Positions 1-9,037 of a stretch of DNA of 60,411 bases are shown piece by piece. The translations under genes were made by a program, and so were the position numbers. This DNA comes from Segetibacter sp. (GTDB lineage: Bacteria; Bacteroidota; Bacteroidia; Chitinophagales; Chitinophagaceae), in NCBI RefSeq assembly GCF_025963695.1, contig NZ_JAOQAH010000017.1, positions 1 to 60,411 of the forward strand, read 5' to 3'. A model generated the notes under the pieces. It saw nothing but the letters and a program-made list of their open reading frames with translations. It did no database searches and was not told where the DNA came from. How positions within the stretch are numbered: the stretch's first letter is position 1; each line of letters begins with the position of its first letter.

Positions 1-59
1 TTGCATTATTAAAGCAAATATCCTGTATCACTTTTCCGGTCCATTCAATATCGTTTGGT
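1..59 (-). repeat. 59-bp duplicate of the 3' part of uxaC
   Basis: The first 59 bases are identical to positions 3841-3899, inside the 3' end of uxaC and in the same orientation, about 3.84 kb apart. On the minus strand they encode the uxaC C-terminal stretch PNDIEWTGKVIQDICFNNA. The match breaks at position 60. Bases 60-141 continue as an open minus-strand frame with no resemblance to uxaC (it includes AFVPLAHPVWGTGII), so the fragment is not simply a second full uxaC. It may be the scar of a duplication that captured the S41 protease gene, or an assembly effect at a contig edge, because the repeat begins exactly at base 1. Confidence 0.85.
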
Positions 60-141
60 TCAATAATGCCCGTGCCCCAAACAGGGTGTGCCAAGGGAAC
101 AAAAGCAACCTTACCAGGCAACGATAATTGTGAATTCCTAT

Positions 142-3100
142 TTACTTATTCTTCGCCGCTACCTGTTTCATCAATTCTTCGGTAGCAACCTTTAATTGCA
201 CATCATCTCCTGTGGTGTTATAAGTAAGCGGATTTTCAACAATTATATCTGGAATTGCGGGACCAAGTTCTTCATTTTTGTCGGTAGCTTTTACAAACCA
301 TCCACGCATTGGTGTCCGAACTGTTGAGCCATCAAGCAGCACCTTTGCCCCAGTCGAAATTACCGATCCATTAGTAGACTGACCCACCAATTTCCCAATT
401 CCAAGTTGCTTATAAGCATGTGAGAATATTTCTGCATTAGAATAACTTCCTTCATTGCAAACCGCAATTGAAGGCTTTAGCCACGCTGCATAAACCAGTC
501 TCTCTCCCACTGGATAGTAGTCACGAAATTTCGTCTTGTCACGCTCCAGATTGTCCGTTGCACCTCTTGGAATAGCGTAAGCATGTTGTTTGTAATTCAA
601 CACACTCATCAGGTAATCGGTTGTAGAACCGCCACCGTTATAACGCACATCTATTACAAGCCCATCCTTTCCAAAACCTGCCGAAGCAAATTCCCTTTCG
701 ACAGACTCAAAGCTCGGCAAACTCATCGCTTGTATGTGTATATAACCCAGCTTGCCGTTAGAATATTTATCAACCAACTTCCGGCGATTAACTACCCACT
801 CGTGATACAGTGGATCAGCAAGGGTGGCAGTCGGGCGAATGACAACTTCACGGTTTTGGCCCTTTGCATTTCGTACACTTAGCAAAACTTTTTCATTAAC
901 CATTCCGTTTAAATGGCTGTAAAAATTGTCTGCCGCTTTTACTTCATCCCCATTTATTGCATAGATAATATCCCCTTCAAATAACCTGCTTGAAGTACGA
1001 TTAGCTGGCGCATCAGGAATAACGCGAATAACTTTCATACCCTGAGCTACGGGCAATAGCTCTGCGCCTAAAAGTCCGGTTGTTTCCTTTTGCGTCTCAC
1101 CTCTTTCAGAAGTTACAAACCCCATATGGCTCGAGTTTAGCTCGCCCAACATGTAATTAAACATATCGCGAAAATCATTGGCAGATGAAGCATACACGGC
1201 ACGGTTGCGGTACTTATCGTGCAATGCATTCCAATCGTACCCATGCATTTTCGGATCATAAAAATCATCTCGTATAGTACGCCATGCTTCTTCATAAATC
1301 TGTTCCCGCTCCGCCGTGTAATCGATCTTTAACTTCGACGCATATGGCAAGGCTTCCTGTAAGTTGGTCTTTACATCAACCCGAGCAATGGCGCCCCCTT
1401 GTTTTGAGAAATAGATGAACTTGCCTTCTTTATCAAGGCCAAGCGCAAAGGGATTTGAACCTGCTTTTGTAAGTTCTTTCAGCTCTTTACCATCCCACCT
1501 TATGCTATAAAGATCTCGCCCCTTGGCAGTGCTGGTAGTTGCTGTATAATAAAAAGTCTGTCCATCTTTAGAGATAACGAAGTCGCCCTCATCTCCCGGA
1601 AAATTAGTTACCTGAACTGTTCGCTCACTTATTCCGTCAAAGTCGATTTTTAATGGTTTTGGACCGTCTTTCAAGGCGGCTTTGGCAGTGGTTTCTGTGG
1701 TAGACAACACATCCTGATCCTGCCAATCTTCATTAACCTTTTCCCAGTCTTCTTTTCTCAACCATACAAACCATACATCAGCGCTCAGGTTGTTACGTGC
1801 AGAAATAAAGCCAAGCTTTGAACCATCAGCGCTCCAGAAAGGTCTTCGATCGGTACGAGGATGCATGGTAACATTTATAGGCCTGGCAGAATTATCGGCC
1901 GCTTGTATATACACTTCAAAGTTCGCATAGAGGTCGGACATAGAGTAAGCCAACCATTTATTGTCAGGACTCCATGCCATACCTGAAGGATTAGCCCAGC
2001 CTTGTGTAAGTACCTTTTCATTCTTCATTTTTCCATCCGTAGCTATGTCCGTAACAACCAGGGTCCCTCTTCCACGTACATAAGCTATCCTTTTGCCGTC
2101 ATTTGAAACAACGGGAGATGTCTCATCTTCTTTTGTTTCGGTTAACTGAATTATTCTCGGCTTTAAAGTTTTAAAAAGGTTTACTTCGGTAGTATCAACT
2201 GAACGAACCATGTAAATGTCAAAGTTTCCATTTTTGCGATCTGAGGTAAAAAGCAACGTTGAATCATTTAACCATTCGGGACTCATATCTCGAAAGGGAT
2301 GATTGGAAATATTAATGCTACGGTTTTTTTCTTTGTCCGCCTCTTTCAAAAAAACTTCCCCTCTTACGGTATAAGCCATTAATTTTCCATTGGGAGAAAG
2401 CGTAAAATCGCTTGCACCTGCAGCAAGGGATTTTTGCTCAACAGGATCATAACGGTCATCAGCGCTTAATTGTATGTTTATTTTTTCTGCATTGCCTCTT
2501 GCTGTCTTCATCAGGTAGAGGTTCATGTCTTTTTCATACACAAGCGCCGCTCCATCCGCTGAAATATTAAAGTGTCTGATTGCTTCATCTTTACTGTCAG
2601 TCAGTTGTTGTGGTTTTGAAGCAGCTTTCCCGTTATCGTCTAGAGCAATTTTATATAAGTTGTACGTTCCACTATTAGAGCTCAAAAAGTAAAGAGTGTT
2701 ATTGCCGGACCATCGAGGCATGATGTCGTTCGTGTCGAACAACGGAAGCTTGTTATACGTCTTATTTTTAGTGTCATAAATCCAAATCTCGCGGTTAGCT
2801 GTTCCCCGATAATCTTCTCTAAATACGGGATTACTTTGACCACGAACAAAAGCGACAAATTGTCCATTTGCAGAAGTGACAGGCTCAAAGCCTAGGACAT
2901 CCATAACTCGTTGTTCCGTTCCGCCTGTTGGTTGTACTGCATATACTTCGGGCACGCCTTCTATTTGCCTGAAATCGCGAACTGTAGTAAACATGATTCT
3001 ATCTGGTTTCTGCCAGCTGGCTATATTATCTGCAGCGGAGTGAAAGGTAAGTCTACGGGGGGTACCACCATCGACAGGAATGGTGAAAATATCAGCATTG

Positions 3101-3357
3101 CCATAACGGGCACCAGAAAAAGCTATCGATTTTCCATCGGGGCTAAAGACAGGATTACTTTCATAGGCTTCGTGAACGGTTATACGGGAAGGTCGACCAC
3201 CAGTTGCAGGAACCGTCCAAATATCACCCTGGTAAGAAAAGGCAATCACGGAACCATCTTTATTAATGGCGGGATGACGTAATAATAAATGTTGTTGACT
3301 AAAAGAAGAAGAAGCTACTGCCAGAAGGCAAACGACAGATATGATAGATTTGTGCAT
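142..3357 (-). CDS. Tricorn-like S41 family protease with N-terminal beta-propeller
   Basis: A 1071-residue exported protein with an N-terminal signal peptide (hydrophobic to about residue 20, ending SFSQ). Residues about 25-560 carry repeated WD40/TolB-type propeller blades with recurring PVFSPDGKSIAFSG-like motifs. A PDZ segment follows (around LLGAELLPVAQGMKVIRVI), then a C-terminal S41 peptidase core with the nucleophile motif CNEGSYSNAEIF and, before it, GLVIDVRYNGGG. The length fits the tricorn/DPP-type family of Bacteroidota. These enzymes are thought to trim peptides in the periplasm; the substrate is unknown. It lies downstream of uxaC on the same strand after a 448-bp gap, so it is probably not part of the pectin pathway. 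The start codon is followed directly by the signal sequence. Confidence 0.9.
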   Translation of the reverse strand: MHKSIISVVCLLAVASSSFSQQHLLLRHPAINKDGSVIAFSYQGDIWTVPATGGRPSRITVHEAYESNPVFSPDGKSIAFSGARYGNADIFTIPVDGGTPRRLTFHSAADNIASWQKPDRIMFTTVRDFRQIEGVPEVYAVQPTGGTEQRVMDVLGFEPVTSANGQFVAFVRGQSNPVFREDYRGTANREIWIYDTKNKTYNKLPLFDTNDIMPRWSGNNTLYFLSSNSGTYNLYKIALDDNGKAASKPQQLTDSKDEAIRHFNISADGAALVYEKDMNLYLMKTARGNAEKINIQLSADDRYDPVEQKSLAAGASDFTLSPNGKLMAYTVRGEVFLKEADKEKNRSINISNHPFRDMSPEWLNDSTLLFTSDRKNGNFDIYMVRSVDTTEVNLFKTLKPRIIQLTETKEDETSPVVSNDGKRIAYVRGRGTLVVTDIATDGKMKNEKVLTQGWANPSGMAWSPDNKWLAYSMSDLYANFEVYIQAADNSARPINVTMHPRTDRRPFWSADGSKLGFISARNNLSADVWFVWLRKEDWEKVNEDWQDQDVLSTTETTAKAALKDGPKPLKIDFDGISERTVQVTNFPGDEGDFVISKDGQTFYYTATTSTAKGRDLYSIRWDGKELKELTKAGSNPFALGLDKEGKFIYFSKQGGAIARVDVKTNLQEALPYASKLKIDYTAEREQIYEEAWRTIRDDFYDPKMHGYDWNALHDKYRNRAVYASSANDFRDMFNYMLGELNSSHMGFVTSERGETQKETTGLLGAELLPVAQGMKVIRVIPDAPANRTSSRLFEGDIIYAINGDEVKAADNFYSHLNGMVNEKVLLSVRNAKGQNREVVIRPTATLADPLYHEWVVNRRKLVDKYSNGKLGYIHIQAMSLPSFESVEREFASAGFGKDGLVIDVRYNGGGSTTDYLMSVLNYKQHAYAIPRGATDNLERDKTKFRDYYPVGERLVYAAWLKPSIAVCNEGSYSNAEIFSHAYKQLGIGKLVGQSTNGSVISTGAKVLLDGSTVRTPMRGWFVKATDKNEELGPAIPDIIVENPLTYNTTGDDVQLKVATEELMKQVAAKNK

Positions 3358-3587
3358 AAATGGACGGTTATAGGCAAGATAATAAGGTTATAGGATCTTT
3401 ACGATTGCTATTAAGCTTTTTCCTAACTCAAAGACAACGAGGGTCAGGATTATTTGTTTATTTTTTTACCAGTCGTCAGGATCGATATGTGGCACCCGTT
3501 GTGTTGCACTCGTGTGCTCGATTCTTTTCTCAGCTTTTCAATAAAAGCGAAGAAATTTTCACTGTTCGTAGTATCCTTTTTGTGAGA

Positions 3588-3650
3588 CTTTGTATTCTTT
3601 GTGCTCCATTTTGAGGACACGAAGTACACGAAGAACCACAAAGAACACAA
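3588..3650. repeat. CACAAAGAAC-type short-period palindromic repeat
   Basis: The gap 3358-3805 has no convincing gene. It holds short direct and inverted copies of CACGAAG/CACAAAG units: TTCTTTGTG at 3595-3603 pairs with CACAAAGAA at 3637-3645, and ACACGAAG occurs twice between them. The design, degenerate 8-12 base units folding into a long hairpin, matches the elements at 8885-8977 and 58234-58723. I see no open frame encoding a GxxExxY protein here, so it would be an empty or decayed copy. No T-run marks it as an intrinsic terminator. Confidence 0.55.
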
Positions 3651-3805
3651 CGAAAGGAATTAAAAGTGATAATGGAACAAGTAGCGAAAACAATATCGAA
3701 GCTGCCGCAAAACCGAAAGTAAAAAAAATACATAACACAAAAGGATTGCTCCATTTACTCCATGTATTTTTTTAAAGAGAAACCTCTTAAAAGATCTCCG
3801 ACAAT

Positions 3806-5221
3806 TTATTTAATCACCTCATTCCAGTTAAAGTAGCTTTTTGCATTATTAAAGCAAATATCCTGTATCACTTTTCCGGTCCATTCAATATCGTTTGGTA
3901 ATTCGCCGGCTTCGATTTCTTCACCAAATAAATTACATAAGATGCGTCGAAAGTATTCGTGACGGGGGAATGAAAGGAAACTACGGCTATCGGTCAGCAT
4001 ACCTATAAAACGGCTTAATAAGCCCATATTTGATAAGGCATTCATTTGCTTTATCATACCATCCTTCTGGTCTAGGAACCACCAGCCTGAGCCAAATTGA
4101 ATTTTACCTACCACAGAGCCATCGTTGAAATTGCCGGCCATTGTAGCGAACAGCTCGTTATCGGCTGGATTAAGATTATAGAGAATTGTCTTTGCTAACT
4201 TGTTCTGGTCATCAAGCGTTCTTAAAAATTTTGATAGCGCCCGTCCCTGCTGAAAGTCTCCTATTGAATCCCAGCCCGTATCAGGACCAAGGTCGCGTAA
4301 TCTTCTTGTATTGTTGTTACGCAAAGCACCCAAATGATATTGCTGCACCCAGCCTTTCTCCCAGTCCCATTCCGCAAATTGTATTAGCATTGCCGATTTG
4401 AACTGCGCCTTTTCAAACTCATTCAAATCTTTACCAGAACGAACTTTATTGAAGATATTTTCAATTTCAGCATTGGTATAATCTTCGGCAACGATGGCTT
4501 CAAGTCCATGGTCAGATACGGTGCAACCATTTGCAGCAAAGTAATCATGACGGGATTTCATAGCAGCTAAAAATTCACTTAAAGAGCCAATTGAAACATT
4601 AGCTGCAGCCTCTAAACGGCCCACATAATTATTGAAAGTTGTTGTGTTGTCAACATTCATGGCGTTGTCCGGCCTAAACGCAGGAAGGATCGGAATTTCA
4701 AAACCGTCTTTAACTAACTGTTGATGATATTGGAGCGCATCAACAGGATCGTCAGTTGTACAGACCATTTTTACATTCATTTTCCGAAGCAAGCTCTTTA
4801 CAGAAAATTCAGGCGTTTGCAGTTTTGCAGTACATTCTTCATAAATCGCATAAGCAGCGTTTTCATTTAGAATGGTGTTGATGCCGAAGTAACGCTGCAG
4901 CTCAAGGTGCGTCCAATGATATAAAGGATTGCGTAATGTGTATGGAACTGTTTCAGCCCACTTTTGAAACTTCTCCTGGTCGGGCTTATTGCCTGTGCAA
5001 TAACTTTCATCAACACCGTTTGCGCGCATTGCACGCCACTTATAATGGTCGCCGTATAGCCATGCTTCAGTTAAGCTTTTAAATTGATAATCTTGTGCAA
5101 TTTGGTTTGGGGGTAGATGACAGTGGTAATCGATCACCGGCATGTCTTTAGCAAATTGATGATAGAGCCGCTCAGCAGTACTATTTTTCAGCAGGAAGTT
5201 TTCGTCTAAGAATCTTTTCAT
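3806..5221 (-). CDS. uxaC: Glucuronate/galacturonate isomerase
   Basis: A 471-residue cytoplasmic protein of the amidohydrolase superfamily. It interconverts D-galacturonate and D-tagaturonate (and D-glucuronate and D-fructuronate). The N-terminal metal motif DYHCHL has His33 and His35, and the family sequences TDDPVD, FRPDN and FNDGSVVGKIQFGSGWWF are present. The length equals the usual 465-475 residues, so the gene looks complete. It is the first intracellular step for galacturonate released by the GH28, PL1 and GH105 enzymes encoded upstream. It is on the same strand as uxaB-uxaA but separated from uxaA by a 356-bp gap holding a palindromic repeat. Its 3' part is duplicated at the left edge of the window. 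Confidence 0.96.
   Translation of the reverse strand: MKRFLDENFLLKNSTAERLYHQFAKDMPVIDYHCHLPPNQIAQDYQFKSLTEAWLYGDHYKWRAMRANGVDESYCTGNKPDQEKFQKWAETVPYTLRNPLYHWTHLELQRYFGINTILNENAAYAIYEECTAKLQTPEFSVKSLLRKMNVKMVCTTDDPVDALQYHQQLVKDGFEIPILPAFRPDNAMNVDNTTTFNNYVGRLEAAANVSIGSLSEFLAAMKSRHDYFAANGCTVSDHGLEAIVAEDYTNAEIENIFNKVRSGKDLNEFEKAQFKSAMLIQFAEWDWEKGWVQQYHLGALRNNNTRRLRDLGPDTGWDSIGDFQQGRALSKFLRTLDDQNKLAKTILYNLNPADNELFATMAGNFNDGSVVGKIQFGSGWWFLDQKDGMIKQMNALSNMGLLSRFIGMLTDSRSFLSFPRHEYFRRILCNLFGEEIEAGELPNDIEWTGKVIQDICFNNAKSYFNWNEVIK
3841..3899 (-). repeat. Second copy of the 59-bp direct repeat (within uxaC)
   Basis: This segment inside the uxaC coding sequence is identical to bases 1-59. The two copies are direct repeats flanking the S41 protease gene and the 3358-3805 gap. 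Recombination between them would delete or amplify that 3.8-kb segment. Confidence 0.85.
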
Positions 5222-5288
5222 ATTACAAACATTAGTTCATCTATAAATCATTATTTAAAACAACTAGTACAAGCAAGGAGATTTTGTT

Positions 5289-5476
5289 GGTTACCAGCAT
5301 TTGAACTATTATCAACATCGTTGTGTCACTCACTTGTACGGCAAATCCTGGTCACCCGGCTAACTTCTGGTCTGCGTAGGCATAACAAACTCCAGCCAGG
5401 CAGCAGCTCCCAATTGATTTTCCGATGAAGTGATTGCGACGCAACGATGATGCTATTATAACCGAAGCTGGTATCC
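5289..5476. repeat. BIME/MITE-like 188-bp palindromic element, copy 1
   Basis: It lies in the gap 5222-5577 between uxaC and uxaA. The left arm starts GGTTACCAGC (5289-5298) and holds GTTGTGTCACTCACTTGTAC (5320-5339). The right arm, read in reverse complement, starts GGATACCAGC (5467-5476) and holds ATCATCGTTGCGTCGCAATC (its complement lies at 5432-5451). The two arms are about 50 bp each and imperfectly complementary, separated by about 90 bp, with no open frame. The same core recurs at 11024, 11138, 29957, 45432, 53079 and 56822. It resembles REP/BIME or MITE elements in architecture; I see no direct target-site duplication. The rest of the gap is a purine/pyrimidine-biased run near 5500-5577. 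Confidence 0.75.
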
Positions 5477-5577
5477 TAATTCACTCTATCAGTATTTCAA
5501 CGAAAGGCAAAAGTAAAAGCGCCAGACCCAAGACTTTACACCCAAAACTTTAAACTCGAAACCTTAAACTCGAAACC

Positions 5578-7239
5578 CTACAAACTCACGCCTCTCTTCC
5601 AGGGAATAAAATCTTCCTGGCCGTTCTTCACCGACTTTGCAACTACTTCGCCGCTGGCGACTTTTATTACATAATCCAATATTCTTTCACCAGCCTGTTC
5701 TATGGTTTCTTCACCTTCGATGATTGTACCGGTATTGATGTCAATGATATCCTTCATCTTTTCGTACAACTTCGTATTGCTCGACAACTTGATTACGGGA
5801 GCCACCGGGTTGCCCGTCGGAGTGCCAAGACCGGTTGTAAACAAAACTATATTCGCACCAGCAGCTACTTCGGCGGTAGTCGACTCGACATCGTTACCGG
5901 GTGTGCAAAGCAAATTCAAACCGGGCTTTGTAACCTTTTCAGGATAATCCAACACATCAGTTACAGGGGAAGTACCACCCTTTTTGGCAGCACCTGCAGA
6001 CTTAATTGCATCGGTAATGAGACCGTCTTTTATGTTGCCGGGAGAGGGGTTCATATCGAACCCTGAACCTGACTCTTTTGCCCTTTGTCCGTAACGACGC
6101 ATAATGTCTATAAAACGATTCGCCTTAGTCTCGTCCACACAACGATCGCTCATCTCCTGCTCTACACCACACAACTCAGGAAACTCGGAAAGGATGACGG
6201 AACCGCCACATGCTACTAAAAGGTCACTTGTATAACCAATGGCGGGATTGGCGGAAATGCCAGAAAAACCATCGGAACCACCGCACTCAAGACCAATACA
6301 AAGTTTACTGATTGGAGCCGCTCTTCTTTCGTTCTGGTTTGCGATCATTAAACCTGCAAAGGTTTTCTTTAAAGCCTGCGATATAAGTTCGGTTTCAGAA
6401 CCTACTTTTTGTTGCTCCAGTATATATAAAGGCTTATCAAAGTCGGGCATCCGCTTCGCAATTTCTTCTTCAAGCATTGCTACCTGGGCATTTTGACAAC
6501 CGAGGCTTAACACAGTTACACCGCAAACATTAGAGTGGGTAGCATACCCTGCAAGTAATCCACACAAAGCCTGTGCGTCTTGCCGTGTACCACCACAACC
6601 CCCTTCATGTGTGATAAATTTTACCCCATCTATATTGCTGAATAAACGCTCAATTTTTGCCAATTGCTCATCTTCCCGGAATTGTACATCTAAAATCTCC
6701 TGCACAGACTTTCCCGAAGAATACAACTGTTTTAATTGTCTTGCAAACTGGTTGTACTTTTTAGGACGGGCAAAACCAAGTTCATCTAACAAACTTTCTT
6801 TAAGCACATCAATGTTCCTGTTCTCACAAAAAACCAGGGGGATAACGAGCCAATGATTTGCGGTGCCAACACTTCCATCACTACGATGGTAGCCCATAAA
6901 TGTCCTTCCTTCAAATTTCGATACGTCCGGAACATTCCAGCCAGTTCTTCGTTCACCTAACTCGAAACCGGTAGATGCATGCTTTACGTTTGCAGTGGAA
7001 ATTCTGGCACCTGCAGGAATATGAGTCTGGGCTTTGCCAACCAATACCCCATACATGAAGATGGAGTCACCTGCTTCCAAAAATGTTTCAGGAAACTTGT
7101 GTTTAGCCTGTATATCTTCAGCTATTGTATATGTTTTGCCATCCAGTTCTACCACTTCGCCCCTTGTAAGATCGCGCAAGGCAACAATTACATTGTCGTG
7201 TGGATGTACTTTTAAAATACTCTTTTTCATAATTATCAT
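5578..7239 (-). CDS. uxaA: Altronate dehydratase
   Basis: A 553-residue cytoplasmic dehydratase converting D-altronate to 2-keto-3-deoxy-D-gluconate. An N-terminal SAF-like domain (about residues 1-95) is followed by the UxaA/GarD catalytic region with THEGGCGGTRQD, ECGGSDGFSGISANPAIG and CTPGNDVEST. Cysteines and histidines in these motifs fit the metal site of the family. The full length argues for a single-chain bacterial UxaA. Its ATG overlaps the uxaB stop (ATGA, 7236-7239), so translation is probably coupled and this start, rather than the ATG nine bases on, is favoured. It acts after UxaB, and the product would feed KDG kinase and aldolase, which are not in the window. Confidence 0.96.
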   Translation of the reverse strand: MIIMKKSILKVHPHDNVIVALRDLTRGEVVELDGKTYTIAEDIQAKHKFPETFLEAGDSIFMYGVLVGKAQTHIPAGARISTANVKHASTGFELGERRTGWNVPDVSKFEGRTFMGYHRSDGSVGTANHWLVIPLVFCENRNIDVLKESLLDELGFARPKKYNQFARQLKQLYSSGKSVQEILDVQFREDEQLAKIERLFSNIDGVKFITHEGGCGGTRQDAQALCGLLAGYATHSNVCGVTVLSLGCQNAQVAMLEEEIAKRMPDFDKPLYILEQQKVGSETELISQALKKTFAGLMIANQNERRAAPISKLCIGLECGGSDGFSGISANPAIGYTSDLLVACGGSVILSEFPELCGVEQEMSDRCVDETKANRFIDIMRRYGQRAKESGSGFDMNPSPGNIKDGLITDAIKSAGAAKKGGTSPVTDVLDYPEKVTKPGLNLLCTPGNDVESTTAEVAAGANIVLFTTGLGTPTGNPVAPVIKLSSNTKLYEKMKDIIDINTGTIIEGEETIEQAGERILDYVIKVASGEVVAKSVKNGQEDFIPWKRGVSL

Positions 7240-8762
7240 CTGGTTGCTACAACGTTTTCAGATAAGCAATTTTTAATAGCCTGCTTAACTTCACCGCTGC
7301 TCAATTGTTTATAGTTATCTGCAACTGCTTCAGCAAAACCAGGCAGCCTCTTCAGATCATGTTCCAAAAATTGTGTATCACTTAAAACGGCATGCACTAG
7401 TTCATCGCCGCTTATATCATTTCGTTCAGCAAACCAGCCTGCGTGATCATCTTGTATTGCGTATTCAATTCCTCTTGCAGAACCGACGAATTTCTCACCC
7501 ATTTTGCTGCAGTTCATAAAGAGGATATAAGCAGCAAAACCAAGCGCCATCAGTTGTGGCACAGTTTCATTCCTGTTATAATGCTGTAACAAAATGGGCA
7601 CGTTGCGCATTTTCATTTTAGAAGAATATTGAACTGAAATACTTAACCACTTGTGTTCAATAAATGGATTTCTAAAACGATCACGTACCCTTTCTGCAAA
7701 CGTTTTGGCTTCGTTCAAAGATAAGTTAGAACTAACAATTGCAGGTGCAATTTCATTAATCATCAAAGACGCAACATATGCTGAAACAGCTTCGTCATCC
7801 ATAGCTTCTTTTACCGTAATACATCCTGCAAGATGAGCAAGTGCACAAGTCAGGGTGTGGGTTCCATTCAGTAACCGCAATTTCAATTCTCGAAATTTAT
7901 TAATGTCAGGAGCTATAACAACACCGGGATCGGTTTTATAAAAAGAAAGCTTTTCTTTTACTTTTTCATCCTTCGCTTCAATTGCCCATAAACTATAGCT
8001 TTCGCTCATGATCATCAGATCATCGTTATATTGAAACTCCTGTTGAAACTTTTCCTGCTCAGCAGCAGGTAATTTGCCGGGAACAATGCGATCGACAAGA
8101 GAGTTGCAGAAATGATTAGCACTTTCAAGCCATTTTATGAATGCAGGTTCTACCGCGTTTAACCGGGCTAATTCGAGTACGATCGCTTTCAACTTTTTGC
8201 CATTGTCCACAATCAGTTCAGTTGGAACGATTATCATTCCTTTTGCAGAATCGCCATTAAATGCTTTAAACCTTCGGTATAAAAATGCCAGTAATTTACC
8301 TGGAAAGGAAACTGGCGGATGGCTGTCTATCTTATCCTCTTTAACCAGGGTAATACCAACTTCGGTTGTGTTTGAAATAACAATTTCCATGTCAGGATTA
8401 GCAGCACATTGCAGTATTTCGTTCCATTGTTCTCTTGCTGACAGAACCCTGCTAATACTTGCATTTATTATATTTTCTTCAATTTTTGTCTCACCTTCTA
8501 AACCCCTGATGCACTGCGTAAACAAATTGTCCTGCTGTGCAAATGCATCTGTTCCCCCTTGAGAAGTTGATTTTATAACCACTACCCTACCATTAAAAAC
8601 ACCTTGCTTATTTGCCTTGTCGATAAAATAATCAGGAAGGCCGCGAAGCAATACTCCGGTTCCGAATTGCAGCACCTTTTCAGGTAGTTGAAAAAGATTT
8701 TCGGGGGGAGTTTGAAGGTTATTAGCTGAAATGCCTGAAAGGCTTTTACGGGATAAAATCAT
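7236..8762 (-). CDS. uxaB: Tagaturonate reductase (altronate oxidoreductase)
   Basis: A 508-residue NAD-dependent mannitol-dehydrogenase-family oxidoreductase. It reduces D-tagaturonate to D-altronate. Visible features are the N-terminal nucleotide-binding region with VLQFGTGVLLRG (about residues 30-41), the motif SNTTEVGI, and the C-terminal domain sequence LRLLNGTHTLTCALAHLAG, whose Asn/His residues fit the polyol-dehydrogenase active site. Full length for the family. It overlaps uxaA by 4 bp and forms the core of the uronate operon with it. A 275-bp gap with a hairpin repeat separates it from GH105 upstream. Fructuronate reductase (UxuB) is the main alternative, but the pairing with UxaA and pectinases points to tagaturonate. 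Confidence 0.94.
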   Translation of the reverse strand: MILSRKSLSGISANNLQTPPENLFQLPEKVLQFGTGVLLRGLPDYFIDKANKQGVFNGRVVVIKSTSQGGTDAFAQQDNLFTQCIRGLEGETKIEENIINASISRVLSAREQWNEILQCAANPDMEIVISNTTEVGITLVKEDKIDSHPPVSFPGKLLAFLYRRFKAFNGDSAKGMIIVPTELIVDNGKKLKAIVLELARLNAVEPAFIKWLESANHFCNSLVDRIVPGKLPAAEQEKFQQEFQYNDDLMIMSESYSLWAIEAKDEKVKEKLSFYKTDPGVVIAPDINKFRELKLRLLNGTHTLTCALAHLAGCITVKEAMDDEAVSAYVASLMINEIAPAIVSSNLSLNEAKTFAERVRDRFRNPFIEHKWLSISVQYSSKMKMRNVPILLQHYNRNETVPQLMALGFAAYILFMNCSKMGEKFVGSARGIEYAIQDDHAGWFAERNDISGDELVHAVLSDTQFLEHDLKRLPGFAEAVADNYKQLSSGEVKQAIKNCLSENVVATR

Positions 8763-8884
8763 AAGAATAATTAAGGTGCAATTTGTATTAGAAGCCTTTT
8801 CGGTTTCGAAATAAGCTGAGTATGTTTTTTTAATATTTAATAGGCAATGTTCAATCGATGTCCTCTACTTAAGTAGCTATACGT

Positions 8885-8977
8885 TTTCACGCAAAGGCGC
8901 AAAGTAATACTCGCAAAGGCGCAAAGAAGAAGAAAACAAACTTTACGTCTTTGCACCTTTATTTTCTTTGCGTGAAA
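8885..8977. repeat. CGCAAAG-type short-period palindromic repeat
   Basis: It lies in the gap between uxaB and GH105. TTTCACGCAAAG (8885-8896) is perfectly inverted as CTTTGCGTGAAA (8966-8977), and a 15-base direct repeat CGCAAAGGCGCAAAG occurs at 8890-8904 and 8912-8926. The complementary inner arm CTTTACGTCTTTGCACC follows at 8941-8957. No open frame is present. As RNA it would form a long imperfect hairpin between two genes of the same transcript. Confidence 0.75.
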
Positions 8978-9037
8978 CTTTCATAAAGTCAAACGACATT
9001 TAATATTTGAACAACTATTCTCTCTAAACCCGCTACG

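Noticed and set aside
3450..3775. Overlapping 60-75 codon frames on both strands
   Set aside because: They arise from the CACAAAG/CACGAAG low-complexity repeat and show no protein features.
5222..5577. Possible tRNA or small structured RNA gene from the strong secondary structure
   Set aside because: The structure is explained by the two-armed repeat; no tRNA arms or conserved T-loop sequence is present.
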